Below, in pieces: positions 1 to 6,067 of a stretch of DNA of 7,550 nt (positions are counted from its first letter, which is position 1; each line of letters opens with the position of its first letter). Both the position numbers and the translations under genes were made by a program. The stretch is taken from positions 1 to 7,550 of the forward strand of contig NVTT01000040.1 in the NCBI GenBank assembly GCA_002401655.1. Reading direction: 5' to 3'. This DNA is from Gammaproteobacteria bacterium. GTDB taxonomy: Bacteria > Pseudomonadota > Gammaproteobacteria > Enterobacterales > Kangiellaceae. Under the pieces are notes generated by a model. That model was not told the DNA's origin. It worked only from the letters and a program-made list of their open reading frames with translations, and did no database searches.

Positions 1-8
1 AGATTTGT

Positions 9-30
9 TTTGGTGTTTTAAAACATCAAA
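9..30. repeat. 22 bp palindrome
   Basis: The two halves (9-19 and 20-30) are complementary at all positions except one G-T wobble, with no spacer. It lies in the gene-free left edge and could be part of a terminator or cruciform belonging to a gene outside the window. No T-run typical of an intrinsic terminator follows it on either strand, so its role is not settled. Confidence 0.3.
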
Positions 31-111
31 GCGAGTACCGACCACAAATGAGTTAAATTATCATTTGAAATCGGTTTGGAGAGATGGTATCTACTTTTGT
101 TTGTTGCTAAT

Positions 112-128
112 AACGACTTCTAGTCGTT
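112..128. other. Small hairpin downstream of the E1 gene
   Basis: AACGACT (112-118) and AGTCGTT (122-128) form a 7 bp perfect stem with a 3-base loop. It lies about 50 bp past the stop codon of the minus-strand E1 gene, where a terminator might be expected. The stem is short and is not followed by a T-run on the minus strand, so it is at best a weak termination or mRNA-end signal. The rest of 1-180 shows no recognisable gene. Confidence 0.25.
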
Positions 129-180
129 TATGCTTAACGTCCATAGCAGTTGAGTTCTTTACTCCAGCGCTTGTATGACC

Positions 181-2301
181 TTAAATCGCTATTTGATCGA
201 TCATAAATTGCTTTATTTTTGCTTCTGTTGGAACCGCCACATTCATTAAATTAATGTTATGCGGATTCGGTGTATCGGGCATGGTTAAGCGGTCTATTGG
301 CGCGTCCAAATCAAAAAAAGCGTCCTTCGCCAAAGTCGCAGAAATTTCAGCTCCAAAACCCGCGGTTAAATTATCTTCATGGACAATTAGACAACGGCCG
401 GTCTTTTTAACAGAATCTAAAATCAGATCTTTATCCCAAGGTTGAATTGTTCTTAAGTCGATCACTTCCACGCCATTTGCAATATCTAAAGCAGCCGATT
501 CACAGCGCTCAACCATCGCACCCCAAGTTACAACAGTAAGCTTGTGTCCTTTAGTTATCACCTTACCTTTTCCAAAAGGGATCACAAAATCGTTTCCGGG
601 ATAAGGACGCCTTGCCCATCGACCATCCAATAACGAGCGATGCTCAAAAAATATCGTTGGATTATTATCGCGTAACGCATATCTTAAAAGGCCAACGGCA
701 TCTTCTGCATTGGATGGCATGACTACTTGCCAACCAATTTTATGCGCCCATTCCACTTCATCACACATTGAATGCCAAGGGTCACCCCGACCTGCGAAAC
801 CACCAGGAATTCTGACCACCATGGGAGCAGCAAATTGATTATTAGTTCGCCATCTCATAATACCGGTATCGGATAATTGCTCAGCGGCTGGCTCGGCGTA
901 TTTTCTAAACTGAATTTCTGGCACTGGCATTAAACCCGACAACGCCATACCTACAGAACGTCCGATAATACCTTCCTCAGACAAACTTGTATCAAACACT
1001 CTATGAGTGCCGTACTTTTCATTAAGCCCTAGCGTCGCAGCATGTACGCCTCCTTTAGGGCCAACATCTTCGCCAAAGACTAAGACTTTTGGATTGATAG
1101 ATAATTCGTGATCTAAAACATTACGTATAGCGGTGAGCATATTGAGTCTCGGACCCGAAGGGCTCGCTGTTTCAGTGACATTCGGAAATTGATAATCATC
1201 CGCATGTAACCCACCGCGTAATTGAATTTCGGGATTATCATACTTATCTTTTTCTGCAAATACGTATTTTGTTAGCTTTGCACAATCTGGCTCGGGCCTC
1301 TGTTTAGCTTTTTCAACGGCATTTTTTACATCGTCATATGCTTGTGTGGTTAACTTTTGCCAAGCGGTATCATCTAATATGTGTTCTTTCAATAAATATT
1401 GTTTCAATTTTGGTAGTGGATCATTCTCTTGCTCACTTTTTACCATTGCTTCTGGTTTATAAGTTTGAGTATCTTGGAATGTGTGCCCGCATAAACGAGG
1501 CACTTTTAATCTAAGCAAACATGTTCCTAACCCAGCTCTCGTGTATTCCACTGCATCAGAAATAAGACGGCTTGCCTCAACTGGGTCAGTGCCATCACCA
1601 TCAATAATCTTTAAATTTTTATACGAAGCTAAATTAGCAACTTGATCGCCGCCAGGTGTTTGTACCGTTTGCGGAACTGAAATACCGTAACCATTATCTT
1701 CAATATAGAATAGGTGAGGTAAGTTATCAGTAGTCGATATATTTAGTGCAGACCAAAAACCGCTAGTAGACATGGACGAATCTCCACCCATTGAAAGACC
1801 GATCGCACCTCGGTATTTTTCATTTTTCAGTTCATCACGATTATAGATAATTGACTGAGCCCAACCGGAAATAGGTGTGTATTGCGCGCCTACACCACCA
1901 CACATCGGAAATAACATAGCGCCTTTTCGCTCAATATTTGGATAATTACAAACCACGCCAATATCTCGGCCATCACTATAACCACCAGACTTTGCCATCG
2001 GGGATGCAACAGCATCTTCAATATCAAGACCAAGAGAGAGTACAAAAGGGCGAGAACGATAGTAACCAGTTGCTCCGTCATGTGGATGGGTTAGCATAGA
2101 ACCTAATAGTATTTGAGCTAAATCGTGGCCTCTAGCTGAAAATTGGTTAAAAACAAGCTTTGCAGGTACAAGTTCTTTCTCTTCAATATCATCCATTGCG
2201 CGGGACAATTGCATGTAATAGGCGATTTTTTTCCAATCGATGGCGAGTGCCAAGTCAGACACTTGTGCATTTTCATTGGTTTTAGCGTGGTTTTGGGTCA
2301 T
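181..2301 (-). CDS. Fused alpha/beta E1 subunit of a thiamine-diphosphate 2-oxoacid dehydrogenase
   Basis: This 706-residue protein joins both E1 subunits of a pyruvate/branched-chain 2-oxoacid dehydrogenase complex in one chain. E1 decarboxylates a 2-oxoacid on thiamine diphosphate (ThDP) and passes the acyl group to the lipoyl arm of E2 in the cytoplasm. The alpha half (about 25-345) holds the ThDP/Mg motif: G173-D174 through D202-N203-G204, in a variant GDSSMSTSGFW form, and the active-site loop with H273 (RLCGHTFQD). The beta half (about 383-706) holds GEDVG (410-414), the cofactor-activating glutamate E442 in LSEEGI, and H510-S511. By eye, the histidine that usually follows the GR-x-x-x-V stretch of E1 alpha is Val117/Cys118 here. 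Fused E1 chains are known in several bacterial groups. No E2 or E3 gene adjoins it and it has its own promoter, so substrate (pyruvate or a branched-chain oxoacid) cannot be assigned. The ATG is preceded by an A-run with no clear Shine-Dalgarno. Confidence 0.92.
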   Translation of the reverse strand: MTQNHAKTNENAQVSDLALAIDWKKIAYYMQLSRAMDDIEEKELVPAKLVFNQFSARGHDLAQILLGSMLTHPHDGATGYYRSRPFVLSLGLDIEDAVASPMAKSGGYSDGRDIGVVCNYPNIERKGAMLFPMCGGVGAQYTPISGWAQSIIYNRDELKNEKYRGAIGLSMGGDSSMSTSGFWSALNISTTDNLPHLFYIEDNGYGISVPQTVQTPGGDQVANLASYKNLKIIDGDGTDPVEASRLISDAVEYTRAGLGTCLLRLKVPRLCGHTFQDTQTYKPEAMVKSEQENDPLPKLKQYLLKEHILDDTAWQKLTTQAYDDVKNAVEKAKQRPEPDCAKLTKYVFAEKDKYDNPEIQLRGGLHADDYQFPNVTETASPSGPRLNMLTAIRNVLDHELSINPKVLVFGEDVGPKGGVHAATLGLNEKYGTHRVFDTSLSEEGIIGRSVGMALSGLMPVPEIQFRKYAEPAAEQLSDTGIMRWRTNNQFAAPMVVRIPGGFAGRGDPWHSMCDEVEWAHKIGWQVVMPSNAEDAVGLLRYALRDNNPTIFFEHRSLLDGRWARRPYPGNDFVIPFGKGKVITKGHKLTVVTWGAMVERCESAALDIANGVEVIDLRTIQPWDKDLILDSVKKTGRCLIVHEDNLTAGFGAEISATLAKDAFFDLDAPIDRLTMPDTPNPHNINLMNVAVPTEAKIKQFMIDQIAI

Positions 2302-2334
2302 TTTTTTTCTAATAATTAAACTTTTATTATTTGA

Positions 2335-2364
2335 ATTATAGAGCTAATTGAGTTGTTTTTGCAA
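2335..2364 (-). promoter_or_regulatory. Sigma70-type promoter of the E1 gene
   Basis: On the minus strand TTGCAA (2364-2359) and a perfect TATAAT (2340-2335) are separated by 18 bp. Transcription would start near 2328, giving a leader of about 27 bases before the ATG at 2301. The leader is almost entirely A/T and has no GGAG-like ribosome binding site, which fits initiation at an unstructured A-rich leader. Confidence 0.7.
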
Positions 2365-2446
2365 CTTATTGATTGCAGGTTCAACTATAAATCTAAATGC
2401 GAGCACGTATCTTGCCTGCAAGCTCTCAATAAGCGGTATTAAAATT

Positions 2447-2592
2447 GCCTCCCCCTTTGTGAAGGGGGATTGAGGGGGATTTGTTTTCTTAATAATGTAG
2501 ATAGTTTCAATTATTAGTATGCGAGCAAAAAACAAATCTCCCCTCCAAAAGTAGGTCCCATGAGGGAAACCCCTCTTCGCAAAGAGGGGAAT
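2447..2592. repeat. Fold-back intergenic element with C/G-rich hairpins (MITE-like)
   Basis: Each end carries a near-identical 8 bp hairpin with a 4-base loop: 2450-2457/2462-2469, and 2570-2577/2582-2589. Inside them GAGGGGGATTTGTTTT (2472-2487) is repeated inverted, with a one-base change, at about 2529-2545. An inner TAATAAT/ATTATTA pair (2490-2496, 2510-2516) closes the centre. The right arm has about 27 extra bases. The minus-strand translation contains NPPQSPFTKGE, a string familiar from spurious ORFs over dispersed bacterial repeats of this kind. TAAAAT flanks both sides (2440-2445, 2592-2597) and may be a target duplication, though AT-rich 6-mers can match by chance. It is likely a non-autonomous dispersed repeat that folds in RNA and may act as an attenuator or terminator. 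Confidence 0.7.
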
Positions 2593-2702
2593 AAAATAAT
2601 ACAAATCATTGAAAGTATTGGTGAAAATAATCTCTATCAATGATATCTTTTTAAACTGTTTCTCGTGTTACGAACCTTAAACCTCGAAAAATTAGTAAAA
2701 CT

Positions 2703-2924
2703 ATGAACCTCAAACAAAGCCCTAAACAAAAACGCTTTATCGCAGGTGCTAACTGCCCTAGTTGTGATGACCTAGATTCACTTGTTTTATATAGTGATGA
2801 CCAAAGCATTGAGTGTGTATCATGCGGTTATAAACAAACTAGCCAACAACGTGATCAAAGCGAAAATAAGCCTCAATTGCCAGCAATAGATATAGGCGAC
2901 ATTAAAATTACCCGAGTGGAATAA
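2703..2924 (+). CDS. yheV: YheV-family small zinc-ribbon protein
   Basis: This 73-residue protein matches the YheV family (DUF2387) of gammaproteobacteria, whose E. coli member is about 66 residues. The match covers the RFIAGAxCPxC block at 11-21 and the second knuckle ECVSCGYK at 37-44. C18/C21 and C38/C41 form a four-cysteine zinc ribbon; the tail from about 45 is polar and variable. The molecular role of the family is unknown; a cytoplasmic nucleic-acid or protein-binding role is only suggested by the fold. The ATG is kept because it places the family block six to seven residues from the N-terminus of E. coli YheV. No clear Shine-Dalgarno or promoter is visible; an 11 bp palindrome, TATCAATGATA, lies upstream at 2635-2645. 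It stands alone, convergent with the membrane-protein pair to its right. Confidence 0.88.
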   Translation: MNLKQSPKQKRFIAGANCPSCDDLDSLVLYSDDQSIECVSCGYKQTSQQRDQSENKPQLPAIDIGDIKITRVE

Positions 2925-2972
2925 ACAAAAAGAAGAGTATTGCCAGTTTTGTTTTATTAACATTCAACGCCT

Positions 2973-3039
2973 ATATCTGGTGAATTTTGGTTGGCGCCGC
3001 TTTTCAAGCGCCGGCCAAAATTTCAGCCAGGATATTTTT
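2973..3039 (+). terminator. Long hairpin with T-run after the yheV-like gene
   Basis: AATTTTGG-TT-GGCGC (2983-2997) pairs with GCGCC-GG-CCAAAATT (3008-3022), the two TT/GG positions as wobbles, around a 10-base loop. A further imperfect pairing of ATATCTGG (2973-2980) with CCAGGATAT (3027-3035) extends the stem. Five T residues (3035-3039) follow on the plus strand. It sits between two convergent transcription units, so it fits an intrinsic terminator for the plus-strand gene. It could also stop readthrough from the minus strand, although no T-run is seen on that side. Confidence 0.65.
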
Positions 3040-3073
3040 GTTATGTGATTCTTTGAAAATATCATTTATCTAA

Positions 3074-3460
3074 TCACGGTTGTTTTTGAAATATACGATA
3101 CGCGGATCCAAGAATCGAGTTTTTCCAATACATATAAGAAATAAGCAAAGTAAACAAGTAAGCTGCCAGTATTATCCATGTACCTACCGCACTATAACGA
3201 TGCTTGACAATTGTTCCGTTTTCTATGAATCCGACTGCCGCAATTACCCAGGGAGATTCGTTTAGAAAAACAATATATGCAACTTGATCCGTATCGTTGA
3301 TGAAAGCAATATTGCTATTCCCAGAATATTCGCCTAGAACTGCCACCTTAAATTCATCTGTAGCGAAGTTTGCAAAAATCATTTTAAAAGGAATGGCTAT
3401 TGCTACAAGTGTAAAAACACTAAAGATACAATAGCGAATTAGCCGTACCTTCATATGCAT
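3074..3460 (-). CDS. Hypothetical two-pass membrane protein
   Basis: I do not recognise this protein. With the start at 3460 it has 128 residues: a short basic N-terminus (MHMKVRLIRY), a first membrane helix (about 8-31), a roughly 60-residue loop rich in N, D and E, a second helix (about 92-110), and a short basic tail ending FQKQP. The charge pattern suggests that both ends are cytoplasmic and the loop periplasmic. The frame is open to an ATG at 3502, but that start has no ribosome binding site. The ATGs at 3460 and 3454 follow GGAGTGAGGGA, giving a good Shine-Dalgarno for either, so the shorter form is preferred. It lies 50 bp or less after the four-to-five-pass membrane gene on the same strand and is probably co-transcribed with it. 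Confidence 0.6.
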   Translation of the reverse strand: MHMKVRLIRYCIFSVFTLVAIAIPFKMIFANFATDEFKVAVLGEYSGNSNIAFINDTDQVAYIVFLNESPWVIAAVGFIENGTIVKHRYSAVGTWIILAAYLFTLLISYMYWKNSILGSAYRIFQKQP

Positions 3461-3471
3461 TCCCTCACTCC
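3461..3471 (-). promoter_or_regulatory. Ribosome binding site that decides the start of the downstream membrane gene
   Basis: GGAGTGAGGGA on the minus strand directly precedes the ATG at 3460. GGAG is 7 bases from that ATG, while GAGGG is 7 bases from the ATG at 3454. No comparable signal precedes the longer candidate start at 3502. Confidence 0.55.
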
Positions 3472-3511
3472 ACGCATTGGTTATGTTTATGGAAATTAGC
3501 ATAAATAGTTT

Positions 3512-3970
3512 TCATGCCGCCGTCTTATATCTTTTAAAGAATATTAAGCCCATTAATAACTGTACTAAAGCAATAAAACTAAACAACATTAAAATGAATA
3601 AATTAGGAGAAGACTCTAATTCAGTTTTAAAATAAAAAATTTGAATCAATACTGAAATTGGCCCTAAGCAAAGCAGACTAGTCCATACTATGTAATACGG
3701 TACTCTAAGCCCAGAAATATTGATAGAAGCTGATGAAATCCCGGACATTAATATACCCACCAACAAAAACCAATAACTGTCAAACAAATCCACCAAACCC
3801 AAACCAAAATAAAATCCACACGCCATATATATTAGATATATCCAGAATCTTGAACCTGTATCTTCACTTGGCAAACTGACTTTATATCTGTTTAGAAGCA
3901 TATTATTAAATAGGACACCGGTAATTAACATAACGCTGATTATGTTCAGTAAAAACACATATACTGCCAA
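3512..3970 (-). CDS. Hypothetical multi-pass membrane protein
   Basis: I do not recognise this 152-residue protein. It is strongly hydrophobic, with probable membrane segments at about 3-21, 43-62, 65-82, 92-114 and 123-146, a polar loop with charged residues at about 27-42, and a basic C-terminus (FFKRYKTAA). The longest frame starts at a TTG (3970) directly after an in-frame TAG. There is no Shine-Dalgarno at this TTG, at the GTG at codon 5, or at the ATG at codon 14 (3931), so the start is uncertain. The promoter at 4012-4038 would give a leader of about 35 bases to the TTG, which supports a start near there. It is the first gene of a probable two-gene operon with the two-pass membrane protein; function is unknown. 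Confidence 0.6.
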   Translation of the reverse strand: MAVYVFLLNIISVMLITGVLFNNMLLNRYKVSLPSEDTGSRFWIYLIYMACGFYFGLGLVDLFDSYWFLLVGILMSGISSASINISGLRVPYYIVWTSLLCLGPISVLIQIFYFKTELESSPNLFILMLFSFIALVQLLMGLIFFKRYKTAA

Positions 3971-4011
3971 CTAAACTATGCAATAATCATATTTTATTGA
4001 TTAAAAGCAAA

Positions 4012-4038
4012 ACTATACCACACATTACTTAATGTAAA
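4012..4038 (-). promoter_or_regulatory. Extended -10 promoter with an internal dyad, ahead of the membrane-protein pair
   Basis: On the minus strand TTTACA (4038-4033) is followed after 15 bp by TATAGT (4017-4012), which is preceded by TGG, i.e. an extended -10. The short spacer is compatible with the extended -10 element. A perfect dyad ACATTA-CT-TAATGT (4022-4035) fills the region between the two boxes, where a bound repressor would block RNA polymerase. No adjacent regulator gene is seen. Confidence 0.45.
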
Positions 4039-4105
4039 TTCTAGAATGTTTATGTCTTTTTAGTTCATACGTATTCTAAGCTTTAGATTTTAATTGAATT
4101 AATTC

Positions 4106-4127
4106 AGTTAGTTAGTTAGTTAGTTAG
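4106..4127. repeat. AGTT tetranucleotide tandem repeat, 5.5 copies
   Basis: AGTT is repeated perfectly five times, followed by AG, in non-coding DNA between the membrane-protein promoter and the carboxypeptidase remnant. Such tracts change length by slipped-strand mispairing. It is about 70 bp upstream of the membrane-pair promoter and in no reading frame, so any switching role would be transcriptional. The surrounding 3971-4234 otherwise holds only that promoter. Confidence 0.8.
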
Positions 4128-4234
4128 AGATTCACAAGCAACCTATACAGAAATTTGGCCTATAATTAGTCTCTTATTTCTCTCCAAATCATAAAAAAAG
4201 GCTTGATTCCCACAAGGGTATTATTCCATATTAA

Positions 4235-4504
4235 AAATTAATCTATTCTGATGACCTCACTTTAGACTTCGCCAAACGACTTTTGAATGATTACTCTACG
4301 GATGCAGACACCCTATGGATCATTGATTATCATGATATTCATATCCTATTCCTAATGAACGCAGGCGCTAGAAGAATTGCTGAAACAGGCGTCTGTCAAT
4401 GTAAAAATACCAATGCAAATCATTGCTCAGGACTTAATATATGTGTTGATCTTAATCGTAATTTTGTTTCTGACTTCAGCACTTTTGTTTCAAAAAGCCC
4501 GTGA
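4235..4504 (+). pseudogene. Remnant of an M14-family zinc carboxypeptidase
   Basis: The open frame starts after a TAA at 4232-4234; the only initiation codon near the start of the recognisable part is a TTG at 4283. It reads like the middle of an M14 (carboxypeptidase A-type) peptidase: LTLDFAKRLLNDYSTDAD, then DYHDIHILFLMN, RRIAETG, KNTNANHCSG, and finally VDLNRNF, the block holding the Asn-Arg pair that binds the substrate carboxylate in this family. The HxxE zinc-ligand block that should lie just upstream is absent in all three plus frames, and the third zinc histidine and catalytic glutamate regions downstream are also missing. The usual NPDG turn is altered to NAGA, and WRKN to CQCKN. 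Homology ends around 4465 and a stop follows at 4504. A full member is several hundred residues, so this is a decayed internal fragment with no expected activity. Confidence 0.72.
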
Positions 4505-4516
4505 TATAAGATTTTG

Positions 4517-4621
4517 TTAAAAAATAAGGGCACTACATTGTTCGTATTTCTCAATAATATATACCGATCGCTTCATCTTCACGCCCATCAGTTGATAAAT
4601 ATTAATGGCATCAGGGCTGAT
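4517..4621 (-). pseudogene. Possible C-terminal remnant of a GNAT acetyltransferase
   Basis: A 34-codon minus-strand frame, closed upstream by an in-frame TAG at 4624-4622, reads ISPDAINIYQLMGVKMKR followed by SVYIIEKYEQ and a short tail. It resembles the end of many GNAT N-acetyltransferases, where a conserved N-x-x-A-x-x-L/I-Y-x-x-L/M-G-F/V helix is followed by a strand ending in a ME/EK-like sequence. There is no start codon before the motif and the acetyl-CoA binding P-loop region (Q/R-x-x-G-x-G/A) is missing, so only the tail of a former gene would remain. The match is by eye and short; chance is possible. It lies between the carboxypeptidase remnant (opposite strand) and the end of the ATPase gene. 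Confidence 0.45.
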
Positions 4622-4638
4622 CTATAGAGGCTTTGATA

Positions 4639-5898
4639 TTATTTGTTTACGTTAGGTGTTAATAATGAGATCGGTACTGCAAACAGCCTTTCTCCAAATG
4701 GTAAGATGGATTCGCCGTCATAAAATACTACGCCTGCGACAAACTGTTTTTTGCAAGCTTCTTTTAGTTTTTTTAATCCTTTAAAATCACTTTTTGTTAC
4801 GGTGGCAGAAGCTTTGATTTCTATACCCGCTAGTTGTAGACCTTGTTCAATAATAATATCCACTTCAACTTTATCTTTATTGCGATAGTGATAGAACTTA
4901 AGCTCTTCCTCATGCCAATCGGCGTGCTTACATAACTCCTGATAAATGAATGTTTCCAGCAATTGTCCAAGCAGTGCCTTATCTTGCCAAAGTGTTTGGC
5001 TGTTCACGCCGATTAATGAGCACGCCAATCCTGTGTCAGTCAAATGCATTTTAGGTGTTTTTATCAATCGACTTAGCCTATTGCTATGCCATGGTTGCAA
5101 CTGTTCGATTAAAAATATTTGTTCTAATAAAATTAAATACTCTCGAATAGTTGGACGGCTGATTGCAAAAGGCGATGCTAAATCTGACGAATTAAAAAGC
5201 CTAGCGGTTTGTCCGGCGGCCAAACTTAATAGTTTGGGGAGGAGATCTAAGTTACGTATGTTAGCAATATCCTGAACGTCCCGTTGAATGATGGTTTTAA
5301 TAAAGTTGCGATACCAAGCATTGCGACGCTTAACATCGGTTCGTGTGATAGCTGCGGGATATCCGCCCATGACGATTAGTTCAGACAGTGACTCGCGTAA
5401 TCGTTTGTAACCATTGCATTTAACCGTTTTACCCAAGTTAGCTTCAAACAAATGCTTTAGAAAGGTTGGTTTTTCTCCGGCAATCTCTGTTTGCGCAAGT
5501 GGACGCAAATGAATGATTTCCATTCGACCAGCCAGAGAGTCTGCAAGCTGTGGTAGCAACAACACATTGGCAGAGCCTGTGAGGATAAAGCGGCCTGGTT
5601 TACGATTTTGATCAATGCTAGCCTTTATGCTTGTAAATATTTCAGGCGAACGTTGCACTTCATCGAGAATGGTGAACTCTGGCAAATTTTGTATAAAACC
5701 AACAGGGTCGATTTTAGCTGATTGCAATTGGTTATCATCATCAAAAGTGATGTAATGGTAACCAAGTTGTTCGCCCACAGATTGAGCGAGCGTAGTTTTT
5801 CCACATTGGCGAGAACCATGTATAAGCACCGCAGGCGTGTCTTTCAAAGTCTCGAGTAATGTTGCTTCTGAAAATCGTTGAAACAATAATTTATCCAT
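4639..5898 (-). CDS. AAA-type ATPase with DUF4143 and nuclease-like C-terminal region
   Basis: This 419-residue protein is a full-length member of the widespread 'ATP-binding protein, DUF4143' family. The N-terminal P-loop domain has Walker A GSRQCGKTT (28-36), Walker B FTILDE with D79-E80 (75-80), and a sensor-like FILTGSAN (104-111); R125 in AGRM is a possible arginine finger. After a helical linker, the DUF4143 region (about 200-380) includes LTDTGL (286-291). It ends with E315, EVD (345-347) and E360-x-K362 in a PD-(D/E)xK-like arrangement. The family's cellular role is not established; proposals include stress, mobile-DNA or nucleic-acid functions. The ATG at 5898 is chosen because LLFQRF and the P-loop follow at normal spacing; no strong ribosome binding site is seen. 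Two direct repeats and a TATAAT lie upstream. The gene reads in the same direction as the HemY fragment, 169 bp away. Confidence 0.88.
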   Translation of the reverse strand: MDKLLFQRFSEATLLETLKDTPAVLIHGSRQCGKTTLAQSVGEQLGYHYITFDDDNQLQSAKIDPVGFIQNLPEFTILDEVQRSPEIFTSIKASIDQNRKPGRFILTGSANVLLLPQLADSLAGRMEIIHLRPLAQTEIAGEKPTFLKHLFEANLGKTVKCNGYKRLRESLSELIVMGGYPAAITRTDVKRRNAWYRNFIKTIIQRDVQDIANIRNLDLLPKLLSLAAGQTARLFNSSDLASPFAISRPTIREYLILLEQIFLIEQLQPWHSNRLSRLIKTPKMHLTDTGLACSLIGVNSQTLWQDKALLGQLLETFIYQELCKHADWHEEELKFYHYRNKDKVEVDIIIEQGLQLAGIEIKASATVTKSDFKGLKKLKEACKKQFVAGVVFYDGESILPFGERLFAVPISLLTPNVNK

Positions 5899-5944
5899 AG
5901 TAATTAGTGTGAATCATCATTGATGCGGTTTAGGTTTAGTCTAA

Positions 5945-5950
5945 ATTATA
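5945..5950 (-). promoter_or_regulatory. -10 box of the ATPase gene
   Basis: A perfect TATAAT on the minus strand lies 46 bp before the ATG at 5898. No good -35 hexamer is found 15-19 bp upstream; that space is taken by the proximal copy of a direct repeat. This suggests a promoter that depends on, or is blocked by, a protein bound at the repeats. Transcription would start near 5938. Confidence 0.5.
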
Positions 5951-5952
5951 GC

Positions 5953-5987
5953 TCGTCCAATTGAAAGTAATACTTCGTCTAATTGAA
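5953..5987. promoter_or_regulatory. Two 13 bp direct repeats 22 bp apart, possible operator
   Basis: TCGTCCAATTGAA (5953-5965) and TCGTCTAATTGAA (5975-5987) differ at one base, and their start points are 22 bp apart, about two helical turns. That puts both copies on the same face of the DNA. The proximal copy ends 2 bp from the -10 box of the ATPase gene and covers the -35 position, so a bound protein could repress or activate transcription. The regulator is not identified in the window; autoregulation is only a guess. Confidence 0.5.
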
Positions 5988-6067
5988 GATAAATGATCGT
6001 ATATTAGTAAATTTAAGACCAATAACCAATCAAAATACTCTATTGTTGGATTCGTCTTCTGTGCTAG

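Noticed and set aside
132..155. Integron attC-like core motifs (GCTTAAC and GTTGAGT)
   Set aside because: The two 7-mers match RYYYAAC and GTTRRRY but are only 10 bp apart, far too short for an attC site, and no cassette array or integrase is present.
2..178. Plus-strand open frame entering from the left edge and ending at a TGA (176-178)
   Set aside because: The 58 visible codons resemble no family, and AT-rich DNA of this length can stay open by chance. A minus-strand frame over about 94-180 is also open, so neither could be preferred without the neighbouring sequence.
254..445. Plus-strand open frame inside the E1 gene
   Set aside because: It is antisense to a well-conserved coding region and has no family resemblance; the same applies to the frames at 1890-2081 (minus), 4946-5275 (plus) and 5625-5819 (minus) within real genes.
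2344..2640. Minus-strand 98-codon open frame
   Set aside because: It reads straight through the fold-back repeat (NPPQSPFTKGE) and covers the promoter of the E1 gene; it has no recognisable domain, so it is a product of the repeat.
3080..3265. Plus-strand 61-codon open frame
   Set aside because: It lies opposite the two-pass membrane gene, lacks a ribosome binding site and resembles nothing known; the minus strand has the better signals.
4639..5898. Reading the ATPase and membrane pair as a new defense system
   Set aside because: They are separate transcription units more than 600 bp apart with gene debris between them and no recognised defense domain partner; nothing in the sequence ties them together.
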